Below the pieces are notes generated by a model. The model was not told where the DNA came from. It saw only the letters and a list, made by a program, of their open reading frames with translations, and did not search any database. Of a stretch of 64,000 nucleotides of DNA, positions 50,628 through 62,849 are shown piece after piece (positions within the stretch are counted from its first letter, which is position 1; every line of letters begins with the position of its first letter). Made by a program: the position numbers and the translations under genes. This DNA comes from Sphagnum compactum (lineage: Eukaryota; Bryophyta; Sphagnopsida; Sphagnales): NCBI GenBank assembly GCA_965153455.1, contig OZ234497.1, positions 310,001 through 374,000 of the forward strand. The letters run 5' to 3'.

Positions 50628-52978
50628 AAAATAGCTGGATTCCTAAGGTTTTTGGGAGTCTGTAAAGAATAATGTTTGTTTTGCTCTTGTCTTGGGGGAT
50701 TTGTATCTCATGGAGACCCAAAGGTAATATGTTGACTGGAGCGAGAGAACAAAAAATTGAAATTCTTTTTGTTTGCAGAACATGACATGCATTCATCTAT
50801 AGATAGCTGTGCAGACACTTGCTTTGACCCCCTTGAAGTTCCATGGGGGAGTATAGCATCCCCTAGCAGTAGCTCAGTCCGGGCTGGCATTCTGGGAACG
50901 TCCCTCACCATGGGCTTTACCCCATTGTATCATCAATTTAAACATACCTGTAGAAGGGGGAGGGTTCAATATTAATTCAATTTAGGACCAATCTTACACC
51001 TAAGTAAGCTTAATTTTCCTCCCCTTCATAAGGAGTACATAGAAGATGTCTCCTTTCTTTTCTAAGAGGAATCTATTTATTAAAGAAGGTTGTTTGTTTG
51101 GTTTGTCACATTGAGATCTCCCAAATCAGGCTATACCCCTCTCTATGCTCTTGGTTAAGATCTCCCAAATCAGGATACCCCCATTGTGTCCTTGGTATGA
51201 CTGAAAAGCCTGCAATGACTGAGTGTGCGCTGAGAATAGTTTTCTACTTGCGGACAAGAGTTGTTGAATGTTGAACAATCTTTCCATGAAAAATTCAACA
51301 AAATCAAAAACTAAAAATTTTAGGGAAATTGAGGCCCATTTTTCATGTTGTTGGGAAAACACCTTAATGAGTGAGATTTTATAAAGATGATTTCATCAAT
51401 TTTAGATCTGAGGTGCGAGAGATATTAAGTTTGGAGTTCTTTGTCATTGAAAATTGAATGAAAATTCAATTTTTTATATTTGATGAAAATAGAATTTCAG
51501 ACTTATGCTGAAAAAGGTGTACCATTTTCCCTAGGATAATTCATTTAATTGAGCAACTGGCACAGGCCACACCATATTCTGTGGAATTCCACACGACATG
51601 AACTCACAGGAAACAGTAACACCCAGCGAACATATATCAAAATGTGGGACCAAATAAAATCTACATGGTTCAGTAGTCTCTGTACCATTCTCAAAATGTG
51701 GGACCAAATAAAATCTACATGGTTCAGTAGTCTCTGTACCATTCTCAAAATGTGGTACCAAATGAAGTAAAGTCTGGTGAACATTTCTCAAAAAGTGGGA
51801 CCAAACTGGAAACTACATGCATAGTTCCATACTCTCTGTCCCTTTAAGGCAGAGGCAACAATATAAAAAACCTAGTATTGACAAATATAAGATGCCCTCC
51901 AAGCAAGCCAGGAAACTTCTCGGAGTTCTTTTCGGAAACCCTAAACCCTGAAACCGCGTCTCATTAGTAACCCCCCTGCCAATTGAGAAAGATCCCTTCA
52001 CGACGAAACCAGCAATTTACCTTACCGACTCTCCATTTTCCTTGAATTGTTGCAAGTTGAAATGGAGGTCCGAGTAAGATGACGGTTCCAGGAATTCCAC
52101 CACTTTCATGTGTCCGAGACAAACAGAGAGAGAAAAGGAGATTCGATAGGTCCTTGGCGTTAAGAAGAGGCATACAAAAATAGTTGGCACCAGGACTTGC
52201 GTGCAGGAAGCGATCGGACGTAAGGAAGAGCTAAGTGCAGTAATTCCTGGAATCTTTACATTGTGAGAGATGAGATCAAGTGAAGGCCTTGTGTTCCTCT
52301 AGAAAATTTGTATTTTTGTCTGGGTGACTTCAGGTTGTGAGCCGTGTCGACTGTGAATCACGAGCATCTTGACAGATAAAAGATAGCATGAGAAAACCTC
52401 GATTTATATCTGTGGTACTCACACACATAATCTTTCTATCTCTCCATGTCGCGCTTTCTGTCCACCTTATGACTGTCCACGAAAAGTTCATTTTCCTTGT
52501 CGTTGTGGTGTAATTTGTGCTGTTTTGGGTAACTGTAATACAGCTTTCGTCGCACCCAGCCGCCATTCCATTTTGGTGGTTGCTACGTCTTGTTGTGTCT
52601 GTTTTGTAGCCGTAGTCTGTGTGTGGTTTCCGTGTCGGCACCTCGAAAAAGCTGCATTTTTTTCCCGTCGAGGTGTGTGCCAGGGGTTTGTTCTCCAACG
52701 TGACTACAGACCTTTTACCGTTCTTAATCGTTGCGTCCTTCCCTCTAGAGGATGCCGTGTCTGGCCTCTCTCTCTCGGACTTTTGTCAATTGTCGGGTTT
52801 GCATTCTGCTGCGTAATCGTGGGAAACAGGATTTTCCTCCTTTCGCCAATCTGGAGGAAGATGCCAGCAAGACCGTCGCCAGACATCCGGAGCATTGATT
52901 TGGAGCCTTCTGGTGTGCACTATGAGTGGAGTGGTCTTAATCACGCTTAGAGAGGGAACCCCGGATCTGGATCCAGCC
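50628..52978. other. Region upstream of the response regulator
   Basis: It contains the 54-bp repeat and, from 52350 on, a GC-richer stretch that probably holds the promoter and leader of the response-regulator gene. A 141-codon frame at 52525-52950 has no recognisable motif. Confidence 0.4.
51641..51770 (+). repeat. 54-bp tandem repeat
   Basis: AATGTGGGACCAAATAAAAT starts at 51641 and 51695 with identical following sequence, and a third partial unit starts at 51749. The unit is a multiple of three, so frames on both strands remain open. Confidence 0.8.
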
Positions 52979-53092
52979 ATGGCCAGCTTTCAGCAACACC
53001 CATCACCACAGCAGCATTCTTATTATCCCTCACAAAGTCATCAACTGAAGAACTACCTGCAAGTCGCTCATCAGCCATTGCAACAGTGCTGA
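52979..53092 (+). other. Possible upstream ORF in the response-regulator leader
   Basis: An ATG in a strong context (gccATGGcc) opens a 37-codon Gln/His-rich frame that ends 43 bases before the response-regulator start and is in a different frame from it. Short upstream frames in such leaders can lower translation of the main frame. Whether it is in the transcript is not known from sequence. Confidence 0.3.
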
Positions 53093-53135
53093 TAGTATTC
53101 CAAACTACACTGCTCGGGCAGCAAGCCACCTGAAA

Positions 53136-56100
53136 ATGAAAACGGCGGATCATTTTCCAGCAGGCTTGCGAATACTTGCTGTGGATGATGATCCGATTAG
53201 TCTTGCAATTCTACGAAGAATGTTGCAGGAATGTTCCTACCATGGTGTGCTTCTGATATATTTGCCATGCCAATTTCTCCTCTGCCTTCAATTCCTCCAA
53301 ATTGTGTTTGTGCCAGAAGACACCTGCTCATACCTGCATGTGTGTCTACGCTCTGGCCCTTTCTCCTGTCATGTTGTAACTTGTGCGATCATTATAGTGA
53401 TCTTTCTCACCAGCTTGTTACTGAAATAACTCCTTTGCCTCAATCACAGCAATCTTTGCTTGCAGTTTTGTAACCTTCAAAGACCAGCTTCCATTTCTTA
53501 GATTGTGTAACTTTGATGGGATCAAATTTCTCATCAGGTTTGGCTTCTCAATGTTGATTGCTCTGCATGTGCATGCATGTCTCTGTGTTTTGCCAGTGAC
53601 GACATGTGGGAGAGCAACTGAAGCATTGGAGTTACTGAGAGAAGACAAGGACAAGTTTGATCTTGTTATCAGTGATGTCTACATGCCAGACATGGATGGA
53701 TTCAAACTTCTTGAGCTTGTTGGCCTTGAGATGGACCTTCCTGTTATAAGTAAGCTTCTCTTAATCTCACCATTCCCAGTGTGTGTTGTTGCTTCTGCAT
53801 ATATGTACACTAGCCACAAGAACAAATTTCTTGTAATGTTCTTGCAGGAGGAACTAATACTGTGGCCCTGTTTGTCTCCAGTGATGTCAGCAAATGGAGA
53901 GACAAGCACAGTGATGAAGGGGATCACTCACGGTGCATGTTATTACCTTCTGAAACCAGTGAGGATTGAAGACCTGAGGAACATCTGGCAGCATGTAGTA
54001 AGAAAGTTGAGGGAACCCAAGGAGCATTTAGCCAGCTTTGAAGAGGGAAAAATAAACCAACAAGGTGGGACCAGGTATGCTGATAACACATCATCAGCTA
54101 CTGATATGACTGATTGTATGTGGAGAAACAAGAAGAAAGAGGCAAAAGAGGATGAAGAGGATCATGAGCAGAATAATACTGGTGACCTTTCCATGCTGAA
54201 GCCCCCTGTTGTTTGGTCCATTGATCTGCATCAGCAGTTCGTGAGTGCTGTCAACCAATTGGGAATAGACAGTAAGAGCTCTCCAACACCTTGTTGGGTC
54301 ACCCAGATCTGAAAGTTTTGCTGCCTTGTTACACATTCTTAATGATTGCTGTTGTTGTCCTCCATATGGTTTCATCAGAAATATTCAGATTGGGACGGCA
54401 TGTTAATGATGTATTGTGCATCTGTTGCAGAGGCTGTGCCAAAGACAATCTTGGAGTTGATGAATGTTCATGGTTTAACACATGAGAATGTTGCCAGTCA
54501 TCTGCAGGTGTGGACAATTTCCTGACTCAAATGTGATATGTTATGTTTCCTTTCTTCTGGCATGTTTTAATGTGGAAAATAATGTTGTGTCTCAGGTGCT
54601 TAGTCATTTTGAGATAATGATGAAACTCCTAGAAATAGGAGTTTATTGAGCACCTGGATAATGGAGTTGGTTTCTTTTCCTTGATGAACCTGAGGACTGT
54701 ATTTCTCGCTTTCAGCAAGGGGCACATGGGGAGTTGTTTTCCACATAGTTGGTTGAAACTCCCAACTTGTCTGTAGCCTGATTGTCAATGGTTGGATGCC
54801 AGGACTTCATTGTTGTTTGTCATGATCACTTGTGTGTTGCAGGAATATTGGCTTTACCTCAAAAGATTAAGTGGAGTTACAATCCAGCCAAACAATTTAA
54901 GAGCATCATCTGATGGTCAAGATGCAGGATATGGTGGTTTGATTGATCTCAATCAGATGTTGGATTATAAAACAGCAGTGACAAATGGGCATCTACCAGT
55001 GCAAGGAAGAGCAGTGTTGCATCATGCAAACATGGTAGGTGGGGTTGGAGGAGCATCGAGTGGGATGTTGGGAATCTCTAGTCCCCCAGACCCCTATTTG
55101 TTGGTTCAAATAGCTGCTTTACGAACTATGCCTTTGTCAAGGCCACAAATGGAGGGGTCTTTGCCAGGCAATCAGGCTGGCTTACTGCAAAGCCTTTCTG
55201 CTCTTGACTTTAATCCTCTGTGCCAATCCCATCTCCTCTCTGGGATTGGCCCACTACAGCAACAAGATGATTGGCCAAGCCTGAAAGCCATCCAACGGCC
55301 ATTGGACATGGGCTCACTTGAAGGTTCAAACAGGAACTTTGCAGGTAGCACAAGTGAGGAGCTAACTATTCAGGTCCTTCAGCAGAGGGCTCAGCAACAA
55401 GGTGAGGGATCACCTGTGAACCTACCCCAAGCAACAAGAATTCTCAAACTTCTTTCTAGTGATGTCAATCTGGGCCAGGCAGACCTGATGCCTAATGTGG
55501 TGGGGGCAATCCCCAGCACTGCCATTGGCCTTTTGAATATGTGCCACAGTGACAGAGAACTTGGCAGCTTCTCATCATTTTCAAATGCTTCAGGTTCTCT
55601 GATACGGTCCTCAATTGCTGATACTCAAAACATGAGCTTTATTGGTTCTTCTGGTTCCTTAGGTTGCAGCTTCATGGAACTCATGAATCATGGTATCAAT
55701 GAAAGTCAAGGCTACTACTTGAAGGCCACAACACAACAAAAGGTGGAAGGCATGTTTTATGAGCCAGAGGATACTTCAAGTGGTGATCAGTCTGAATCAA
55801 ACACAATTTTCCAGCTAGAAGGTAATCTTCCTACAGGCTTCAACTTCATGGCCTATTCATGGAGTAGGAAAATTGGTGGTGATTCAAATGGAGGAGTGGG
55901 AATAACACCGAATCATATCAGTAGACTCCCTTTTTGCCAGACCTTCACTAAGGAGGATCTTATTAACAATTCACCACAGATAGTCAAAGTACGTGCACAC
56001 ATGCAAAAGTTGATTGGATCATTGGGCAGAACTAATCATAGTGTAATTGTGGGATGTGTATGTAGATGTGGTGCTATTAATACTTTTAATTGTGCTTTTG

Positions 56101-56141
56101 TAGGTTGTTGTATTGACAAATGCACAAAAGGTCATGTTTAG
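53136..56141 (+). CDS. Type-B response regulator (ARR1/ARR2-like), five exons
   Basis: Exons read as 53136-53244, 53597-53749, 53882-54271, 54431-54507 and 54843-56141, with GT-AG introns and phases that restore conserved protein at every joint; the sum is 2028 nt (675 residues). The receiver domain has the acidic pair in LAVDDDP, the phospho-acceptor Asp in [28 protein letters not shown], and the Lys in [19 protein letters not shown]. The GARP/MYB-like DNA-binding domain runs from [21 protein letters not shown] through [11 protein letters not shown] to NVASHLQ and then [12 protein letters not shown]. The rest is a Gln/Ser/Gly-rich tail typical of activation regions. Known role: nuclear transcription factor activated by phosphorelay from cytokinin receptors. 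Oddities: EYW replaces the usual KFR/KYR at the end of the recognition helix region. From about 55980 the frame also runs into DNA resembling the leader of the next gene, so the last 50 or so residues may not be native. Confidence 0.88.
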
Positions 56142-56342
56142 CAGCCTTTATTTTTGCGATGAACTTTGCAAAGGACTTCACAAAAACTTCATTCAGATAG
56201 TCATGGGCTGAAGTACTTTCTGCATGCATGCAGAAGCTTGTTATATCATGTTGCGGACCTGAGCATAGTGTGATTGTGATGTGTCTTTCACCTAGAGTTG
56301 ATGCTACCCCATTCACATACTTTCCATTGTGCTTTTGTAGGT
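55979..56342 (+). repeat. Diverged tandem duplication at the junction of the response regulator and TPR-kinase genes
   Basis: 55979-56105 and 56195-56342 resemble each other: both have CAGATAGTCA, ATGCA(A/G)AAG(T/C)T, CATAGTGT(A/G)ATTGTG and end CATTGTGCTTTTGTAGG or AATTGTGCTTTTGTAGG. The same terminal motif precedes the N-module at 19768-19791. In the first copy the response-regulator frame reads through ([19 protein letters not shown]); the second copy reads MQKLVIS and HSVIVMC. This looks like the leader of the kinase family duplicated onto the end of the regulator gene. The terminal CTTTTGTAG could be a splice acceptor. Confidence 0.6.
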
Positions 56343-59300
56343 GCCAATGATATTTTCACATTCCAAGCAACTTCATTGAACTCTGCCAACACACAAGTCT
56401 TCAAGGAAAGGACTTTAACAGCAATATGTGACCTTGATGATAGAACATTCGGCCAAAATTCAAAACTACAGGTGAATGTGTTGCAATGCAAGTATATGGT
56501 CAACACAATATTGGACAGTAAATGTTATCTCATGGAGCAGACTTGTACATCTTCAGCTGATCCAATCTATAAAGAGTTGTTCCGCATTGTCAAGAAAGTA
56601 GACCTGATTGTGCAAGAGTGCAGAGATGAGCCATTGAAGCTGAAATCATTACTTGCACAAATGGACAATGTCGATGCATTTGTTGATGTTACTGTTGATT
56701 GGCAATGGTGCACAAGGTTGTTCAGAAATGATGTCGAAGATTGTACATGGGCATCTGTTCATTCAAAATTTGAGCAACTCAAACAGCAAGATCTTACGCA
56801 GAATAAAAAGTTGTGGGATACACACATTGTAGAGCTTCAGAACCAATCAATGACTACTACTGGTGATCCTAGAATGGGAGAAAGCAGCAACCTCGTAGAT
56901 TATCTCCAAGGGAGGGTGCAGAATGTCATGAATGCCTATGATGACTCACTACAGGGAAATGTAGTCACTTTGACTATTCGTGAAGAGGTCAAAACGATGT
57001 TGGATGACTATCAAGGAGCCTTGGAGGACCTTGACAAGGCTCATGTTCTTGAACCAAATAATGCATTCACTTTGAGGGTTCATGCAGATGTCAAAAGAAT
57101 GTTGCATAACTATCAAGGAGCCTTGGAGGACCTTGACAAGGCTCATGTTCTTGAACCAAACAATGCATTCACTTTGAGGATTTGTGGAGATGTCAAAAGG
57201 ATGTTGCATGACTATCAAGGAGCCTTGTAGGACCTTGACAAGGCTCATGTTCTTCAACCAAACGATGCATTCACTTTGAGTGTTCGTGGAACTATCAAAA
57301 GCAACCTGCATGACTATCAAGGAGCTTTGGAGGACCTTGACAAGGCTCATGTTCTTGAACCAAACAATGCATTCATTGTGCGAACTTGTGAAGATGTCAA
57401 AAGTATGTTGCATGACTATCAAGTAGCTTTGGAGAACCTTGACAAGGCTCATGTTCTTCAACCAAACAATGCATTCACTTTGCGAGCTTGTGGAGACGTC
57501 AAAAGGATGTCGCATGACTATCAAGAAGCCTTGCAGGACCTTGACAAGGCTTATGTTCTTGAACCAAATGATGCATTCACTTTGAGTGCTCGTGGAGCTA
57601 TCAAAAGGATGTTGCATGACTATCAAGGAACCTTGGAGGACCTTGACAAGGCTCATGTTCTTGAACCAAACAATGCATTCACTTTGAGTGCTCGTGTAGA
57701 GGTCAAAAGGATGTTGCATGACTATCAAGGAACCTTGGAGGACCTTGACAAGGCTCATGTTTTTGAACTAAACAATGCATTCACTTTGCGAACTCGTGGA
57801 GAGGTCAAATTGATATTGCATGACTATCAAGGAGCATTGGAGAACCTTGACAAGGCTCATGTTCTTGAACCAAACAATGCATTCACTTTGAATGTTCGTG
57901 GATACGTCAAAAGGATGTTGCATGACTATCGAGGAGCCATGGAGGATCTTGACCAGGCTGATGTTCTTGAACCAAACATTGCACTCACTTTGCGAACTCG
58001 TGGAGAGGTCAAATTGATGTTGCATGACTATCAAGGAGCCTTGGAGGACCTTGACAAGGCTCATGTTCTTGAACCAAACAATGCATTCACTTTGAATGTT
58101 CGTGGATACGTCAAAAGGATGTTGCATGACTATCAAGGAGCCTTGGAGGACCTTGACAAGGCTGATGTTCTTGAACCAAACATTGCATTCACTTTGCGAA
58201 TTCGTGGAGAGGTCAAATTGATGTTGCATCACTATCAAGGAGCCTTGGAGGACCTTGACAAGGCTCATGTTCTTGAACCAAACAATGCATTCACTTTGAA
58301 TGTTCGTGGATACGTCAAAAGGATGTTGCATGACAATCAAGGAGCCTTGGAGGACCTTGACAAGGCTGATGTTCTTGAACCAAACATTGCATTCACTTTG
58401 CGAATTCGTGGAGAGGTCAAAAGGATGTTGCATCACTATCAAGGAGCCTTGGAGGACCTTGACAAGGCTCATGTTTTTGAACTAAACAATGCATTCACTT
58501 TGCGAACTCGTGGAGAGGTCAAATTGATATTGCATGACTATCAAGGAGCATTGGAGAACCTTGACAAGGCTCATGTTCTTGAACCAAACAATGCATTCAC
58601 TTTGAATGTTCGTGGATACGTCAAAAGGATGTTGCATGACTATCGAGGAGCCATGGAGGATCTTGACCAGGCTGATGTTCTTGAACCAAACATTGCACTC
58701 ACTTTGCGAACTCGTGGAGAGGTCAAATTGATGTTGCATGACTATCAAGGAGCCTTGGAGGACCTTGACAAGGCTCATGTTCTTGAACCAAACAATGCAT
58801 TCACTTTGAATGTTCGTGGATACGTCAAAAGGATGTTGCATGACTATCAAGGAGCCTTGGAGGACCTTGACAAGGCTGATGTTCTTGAACCAAACATTGC
58901 ATTCACTTTGCGAATTCGTGGAGAGGTCAAATTGATGTTGCATCACTATCAAGGAGCCTTGGAGGACCTTGACAAGGCTCATGTTCTTGAACCAAACAAT
59001 GCATTCACTTTGAATGTTCGTGGATACGTCAAAAGGATGTTGCATGACAATCAAGGAGCCTTGGAGGACCTTGACAAGGCTGATGTTCTTGAACCAAACG
59101 ATGCATTCACTTTGAGTGTTCGTGGAGCTATCAAAAGGAACCTCGATGACTATCAAGGAGCCTTGGAGGACCTTGACAAGGCTCATGTTCTTGAACCAAA
59201 TGATGCATTCACTTTGAGTGTTCGTGGAGCTATCAAAAGGATGTTGCATGACTATCAAGGAGCCTTGGAGGACCTTGACAAGGCTATTGTTCTTGAACCA

Positions 59301-62300
59301 AACGATGCATGCACTTTGAGTGTTCGTGGAGCTATCAAAAGCAACTTGGATGACTATCAAGGAGCCTTGGAGGACCTTGACAAGGCTATTGTTCTTGAAC
59401 CAAATAATGCATTCACTTTAACAGTTTATGCCCACATGAATTGGAGTTTAAACAAATATCAAGCAGCATTCGAAGCGATCGATAAACTTGATCATCCCAC
59501 ACCAAATGTTGAACAAAATCGAAAATGGTTGAAATGGATGTTCGATGAATACCAACCGATAATAGAATCGTTGCCATTAAATTCGAGTATTCGATCTTTT
59601 ACATACGATGAATTCAATTTCGGACCAAGTTTGGGGAGAGGAGCCTATGGTGAGGTGTATCAAAGTTGTTGGAAAGGCATTACGATTGCGATTAAAGTTT
59701 TGGAATGGAGTGGTGAACATAATGAAGGTGCAAAAAAATCTTTCGTATCAGAAATGAACACCTTGGGATCAATTCGACATATGAATTTGGTTCTTCTTTT
59801 GGGCTATTGTATCAAAGGCTTAAAACACATGTTGGTGTATGAATACATTTCAAATTCATCTCTTGACAAATGGCTCGATGGAGATAAACGTTTGGATTGG
59901 GACAAACGAATATGCATCATTATAGGGGTCGCTCGAGGATTGGCACATTTGCATCATAAATGTGATCCAACCATTGTTCATCTTGACATCAAACCAGGAA
60001 ATATCCTTTTGGATAAGGATTACACCCCAAAATTGGCTGATTTTGGGTTGGCAAAAATTTTACATGGCAGGGATGAAAATGTGGTATGTGCCCCACCATT
60101 ATTTTTTTGTTCATTAAATGCATGGGCATTATATCTTAGTGCAATTATGAACTTTGCAAATTTGAACATTCTTGTGGGCCACAATTTAATAATTTTATAT
60201 TTTCATTATTAAAGGTCATGGAATAAATATGATAAACAATCACAATGTAAAATGAATAGTTGAAAAACACCTAATGTAATAATTCATGAAATTACAAATT
60301 TTAAATTACAAAATTTCTTTTTATGTGTGCACAAGGATTTTTAAATAACAAAAGGATTGTGACTTTTGTGATTAAAAAAAAATCAAGTTTCCTATTGGTA
60401 TTATACCATATTGGGTATGGGTTTTATGAATTTTGACATGTATATTCAATGCATGCAACGCCCATTGAAATTATTGATATTTTTGAAATTTTAAATTCAG
60501 ATTGCATTAGCTTCAACTTCTAGGCCAGGAACAAGCGGATATATGGCACCAGAAATTCATTCAAATCAAGCATCGACAAAAAGTGATGTGTATAGCTTTG
60601 GAGTATTGTTGATTCGACTTGTGAATGGATCACCATTGACTTTAGATGGAAATGAAATTCACATTCGCCACTTTATCCAATGGGTACAAGAGGTTCAAGA
60701 GGAAGAAGATGGATTTCAACAAATTTTTGATGTTGCAATTAATAATTCAATTGTTGGGTTTGATCGAAATGAAGCCAAATCATTTTTGCAAATTTCCCTT
60801 CAATGCATCAAGGTAAATCTTGTGCCAAATCTTTTATTTTATCATTCAATTTGTGGTCAAGCAAATTTCAAAAACCTAAAATCATGGATTCAATGTAATA
60901 TTTGAAACAATATGAAACACTAATACAAATCTTGTCATTTGCAACCATTCCTTGTGTGACTATGTGCGACTAAATGTCGCTTATGACTATGAATGGTTGC
61001 CTCTGAAAGTAATTTTCAAATTTGGATGGATTTTGGTCTTCTTTTCAACTAGGTTGCAATTATGACCTATTTCATCTTTTCAATAGGTTGATTTTTCATG
61101 ATGTCTTTTTATTTTTACAACATCATATATACATTTAGTTGCACATGCAACCAAAATAGTTACATTATAATTACATAAGGTACATATGTTACCTAGTAAC
61201 TACACATATAGATTATCTAATAATACGTTTTTATCTATATGTATATACCTACCTACTACCTACCTATTTATTTACTAGGTGCATATACCCTACCTAATTA
61301 CTATGTACACCTACCTATGTACCATTTATCTACCTAGCTACCTAACTATTTATTAGGTACCTACATACATACCTACGTATCCACTAGCTACTAAATAGGC
61401 CTATTTAATTGTAAATATTTATTTAGAGGCTATTTAAATAGGTATTTTAAATAAATAATTATTTTTAAACTATTTAAATTTTGACTTCAAATAAATATTA
61501 TCTAAATTATTACCTAGTAAAAACTTATGCTACCTAGTAGGTAGGCTATGTAATAGTATATCTTAAGGAATAGTTGCAACTAGGTTAGAACTATGCAACT
61601 AAGAACTATAGATAAAATTTTATCCCATATTGTTTGTCTTCCATTTCAAATTTACAAACTATATAAATAGGTTGATTTGGTGTAAACACATTAAATTTTT
61701 TTAGTTGCCATATGGGAGGAGCTTATCACATACGCTCCACATAATAGGTTAAATTTAAAATAAAATCGGATTTTGTTGTAACAATTTAGACCTAGACCTA
61801 AGTACCTACCTACCTAAGCTAGACAATGGTTAGGTGGCCTAGGCATAGCCTAGGTGCCACATGGCCTATTTTAAATGGTTTACCTTGAAATTAGGTTAGG
61901 TACATTAGGCATTTAATTAGGTTAGGTGGCCTAACCTAGGCTTAGCTCAAGTGCCAATTGGCCTATCATAAGTGGTCCAACCTTAAATTAACCTTAAATC
62001 ATTATAAATTTTAAGTTGTCACGTCGTTCAATTTTAAGCCAACACATGGCACAATAAAATTGCTTTAATTGAATAGTTGAAAAAAATTCAAATGATGCCA
62101 TGTGTTACATTCTTAGGTTACCAGGTGTGAACATATTGCTGTACATTGTAGTTGTAAGTGTAGTCGCAAGAACTCATCCTCGGATACATGTGTAAAATTG
62201 TCATACGTGTATTCTATGAAAACAAATATTTCATCTGTTGTTTGCAACTAGCGTTGTTCCTAATTTGTCATTTGCTACTAGGCTAACTTTTAGTGGCAAA

Positions 62301-62849
62301 TGTTGTTTGTGACTAAAATTTAGTCATAAACCACGCTTTTTCTACTAGTGAAATAAGTTAAATTGGATTGATTAATGAATGTAAAACTTCTTAAGAAGGT
62401 TTGCACATGCAAATGGTACATTCAATTTCATTTGGAATTCCTTAAACCATTTGCATGATTGATATGTAAAGTCAATTTGAGTATCCTATTTTCAAATAAC
62501 ATAAAATTATGTTGTTGAATACAAATATAAGTTGGTTTCTACAGTCCTTTTTGAAGGATATATGTTCCAATTATGTTATGAAAATTGAGACATGAACATA
62601 TGGTCCTATTTATTGGAGCATTTTGCCATGGTTTGATTGTAATGTATAACAATTACATAATAAACATCTAACTTTTATGACATTTGTTTCTTATAGGAAA
62701 ACCCAAATCAAAGACCGGAAATGCAAGAAGTTTTGCAACGTTTGGAAGGATTGAACAAAAAGAAAGGATTGCAATATATTGCCACATTAATCCAAGAACC
62801 TTTCAACGCACTATGGAAAAGATTTGGCTCCACTTCCAAAAGGATGTGA
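56301..62849 (+). CDS. Helical N-module / 24-unit TPR / non-RD kinase chimera, three exons, one in-frame TAG
   Basis: Exons read as 56301-60083, 60501-60812 and 62697-62849, all phase 0 with GT-AG introns. The protein starts with about 220 residues of mostly helical sequence without a firm family; the WQWCTRLFRNDVEDC stretch and length recall the helical N-terminal domains of plant MLKL-like and bryophyte kinases, which is inference. Next come 24 TPR units of 34 residues and a degenerate 25th (AFEAIDKL). The kinase domain follows: GRGAYGEV, lysine in AIKVLEW, HLDIKPGN (non-RD), LADFGLAK, then in exon 2 SGYMAPE and KSDVYSFGVLL, and in exon 3 NPNQRPEMQEVLQRL, ending 62849. This is a receptor-like-kinase type domain, but no signal peptide or membrane helix is visible. 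A TAG at 57228-57230 replaces a GAG of the third unit, so translation from the ATG at 56301 would stop after 309 codons; the first later in-frame ATG is 57405. An alternative is that the first exon is preceded by others, with an acceptor at 56336-56340. It may be a recent pseudogene, a readthrough gene, two genes, or carry a sequencing error. Confidence 0.75.
56958..59440 (+). repeat. Tandem 102-bp repeats encoding TPR units
   Basis: A 102-bp unit recurs 24 times in register, encoding 34-residue tetratricopeptide repeats of the form DVKRMLHDYQGALEDLDKAH then VLEPNNAFTL. Conserved TPR positions (Leu, Tyr, Ala, Leu, Pro-Asn) are kept in almost every unit. Units near the ends are more diverged than central ones. 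A higher-order duplication is present: 57733-58385 reads the same as 58447-59099, an offset of 714 bases or seven units. Such homogeneity points to recent unequal exchange or gene conversion. Because the repeat length is a multiple of three, antisense frames also stay open for long distances. Confidence 0.92.
60918..62350. mobile_element. CACTA-type non-autonomous element in the last intron of the TPR-kinase gene
   Basis: The left end reads CACTAATACAAAT and the right end, reverse-complemented, reads CACTAGTAGAAAA; ten of thirteen bases match. Both ends are flanked by AAA (60915-60917 and 62351-62353), fitting the 3-bp target duplication of CACTA elements. A GACTAAA motif recurs just inside both ends. 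The interior (about 61140-61570 and 61780-61990) is rich in degenerate CTACCTA-type repeats and carries no recognisable transposase. Removing the element would shorten the intron from 1884 to about 450 bases. The right end also resembles the MITE at 30381-30492. The call is an inference from termini and flanks. Confidence 0.55.

Noticed and set aside
52947-53153. Minus-strand frame opposite the response-regulator leader
   Set aside because: No motif, and the plus strand carries the leader and first exon of a well-supported gene.
56949-59360. Three long minus-strand frames (269, 234 and 292 codons) with a repeated VKVLQGSLIVMQ pattern
   Set aside because: They are antisense readings of the 102-bp TPR repeat. 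A repeat length divisible by three keeps the opposite strand open unit after unit; the sense strand has clear TPR and kinase motifs.
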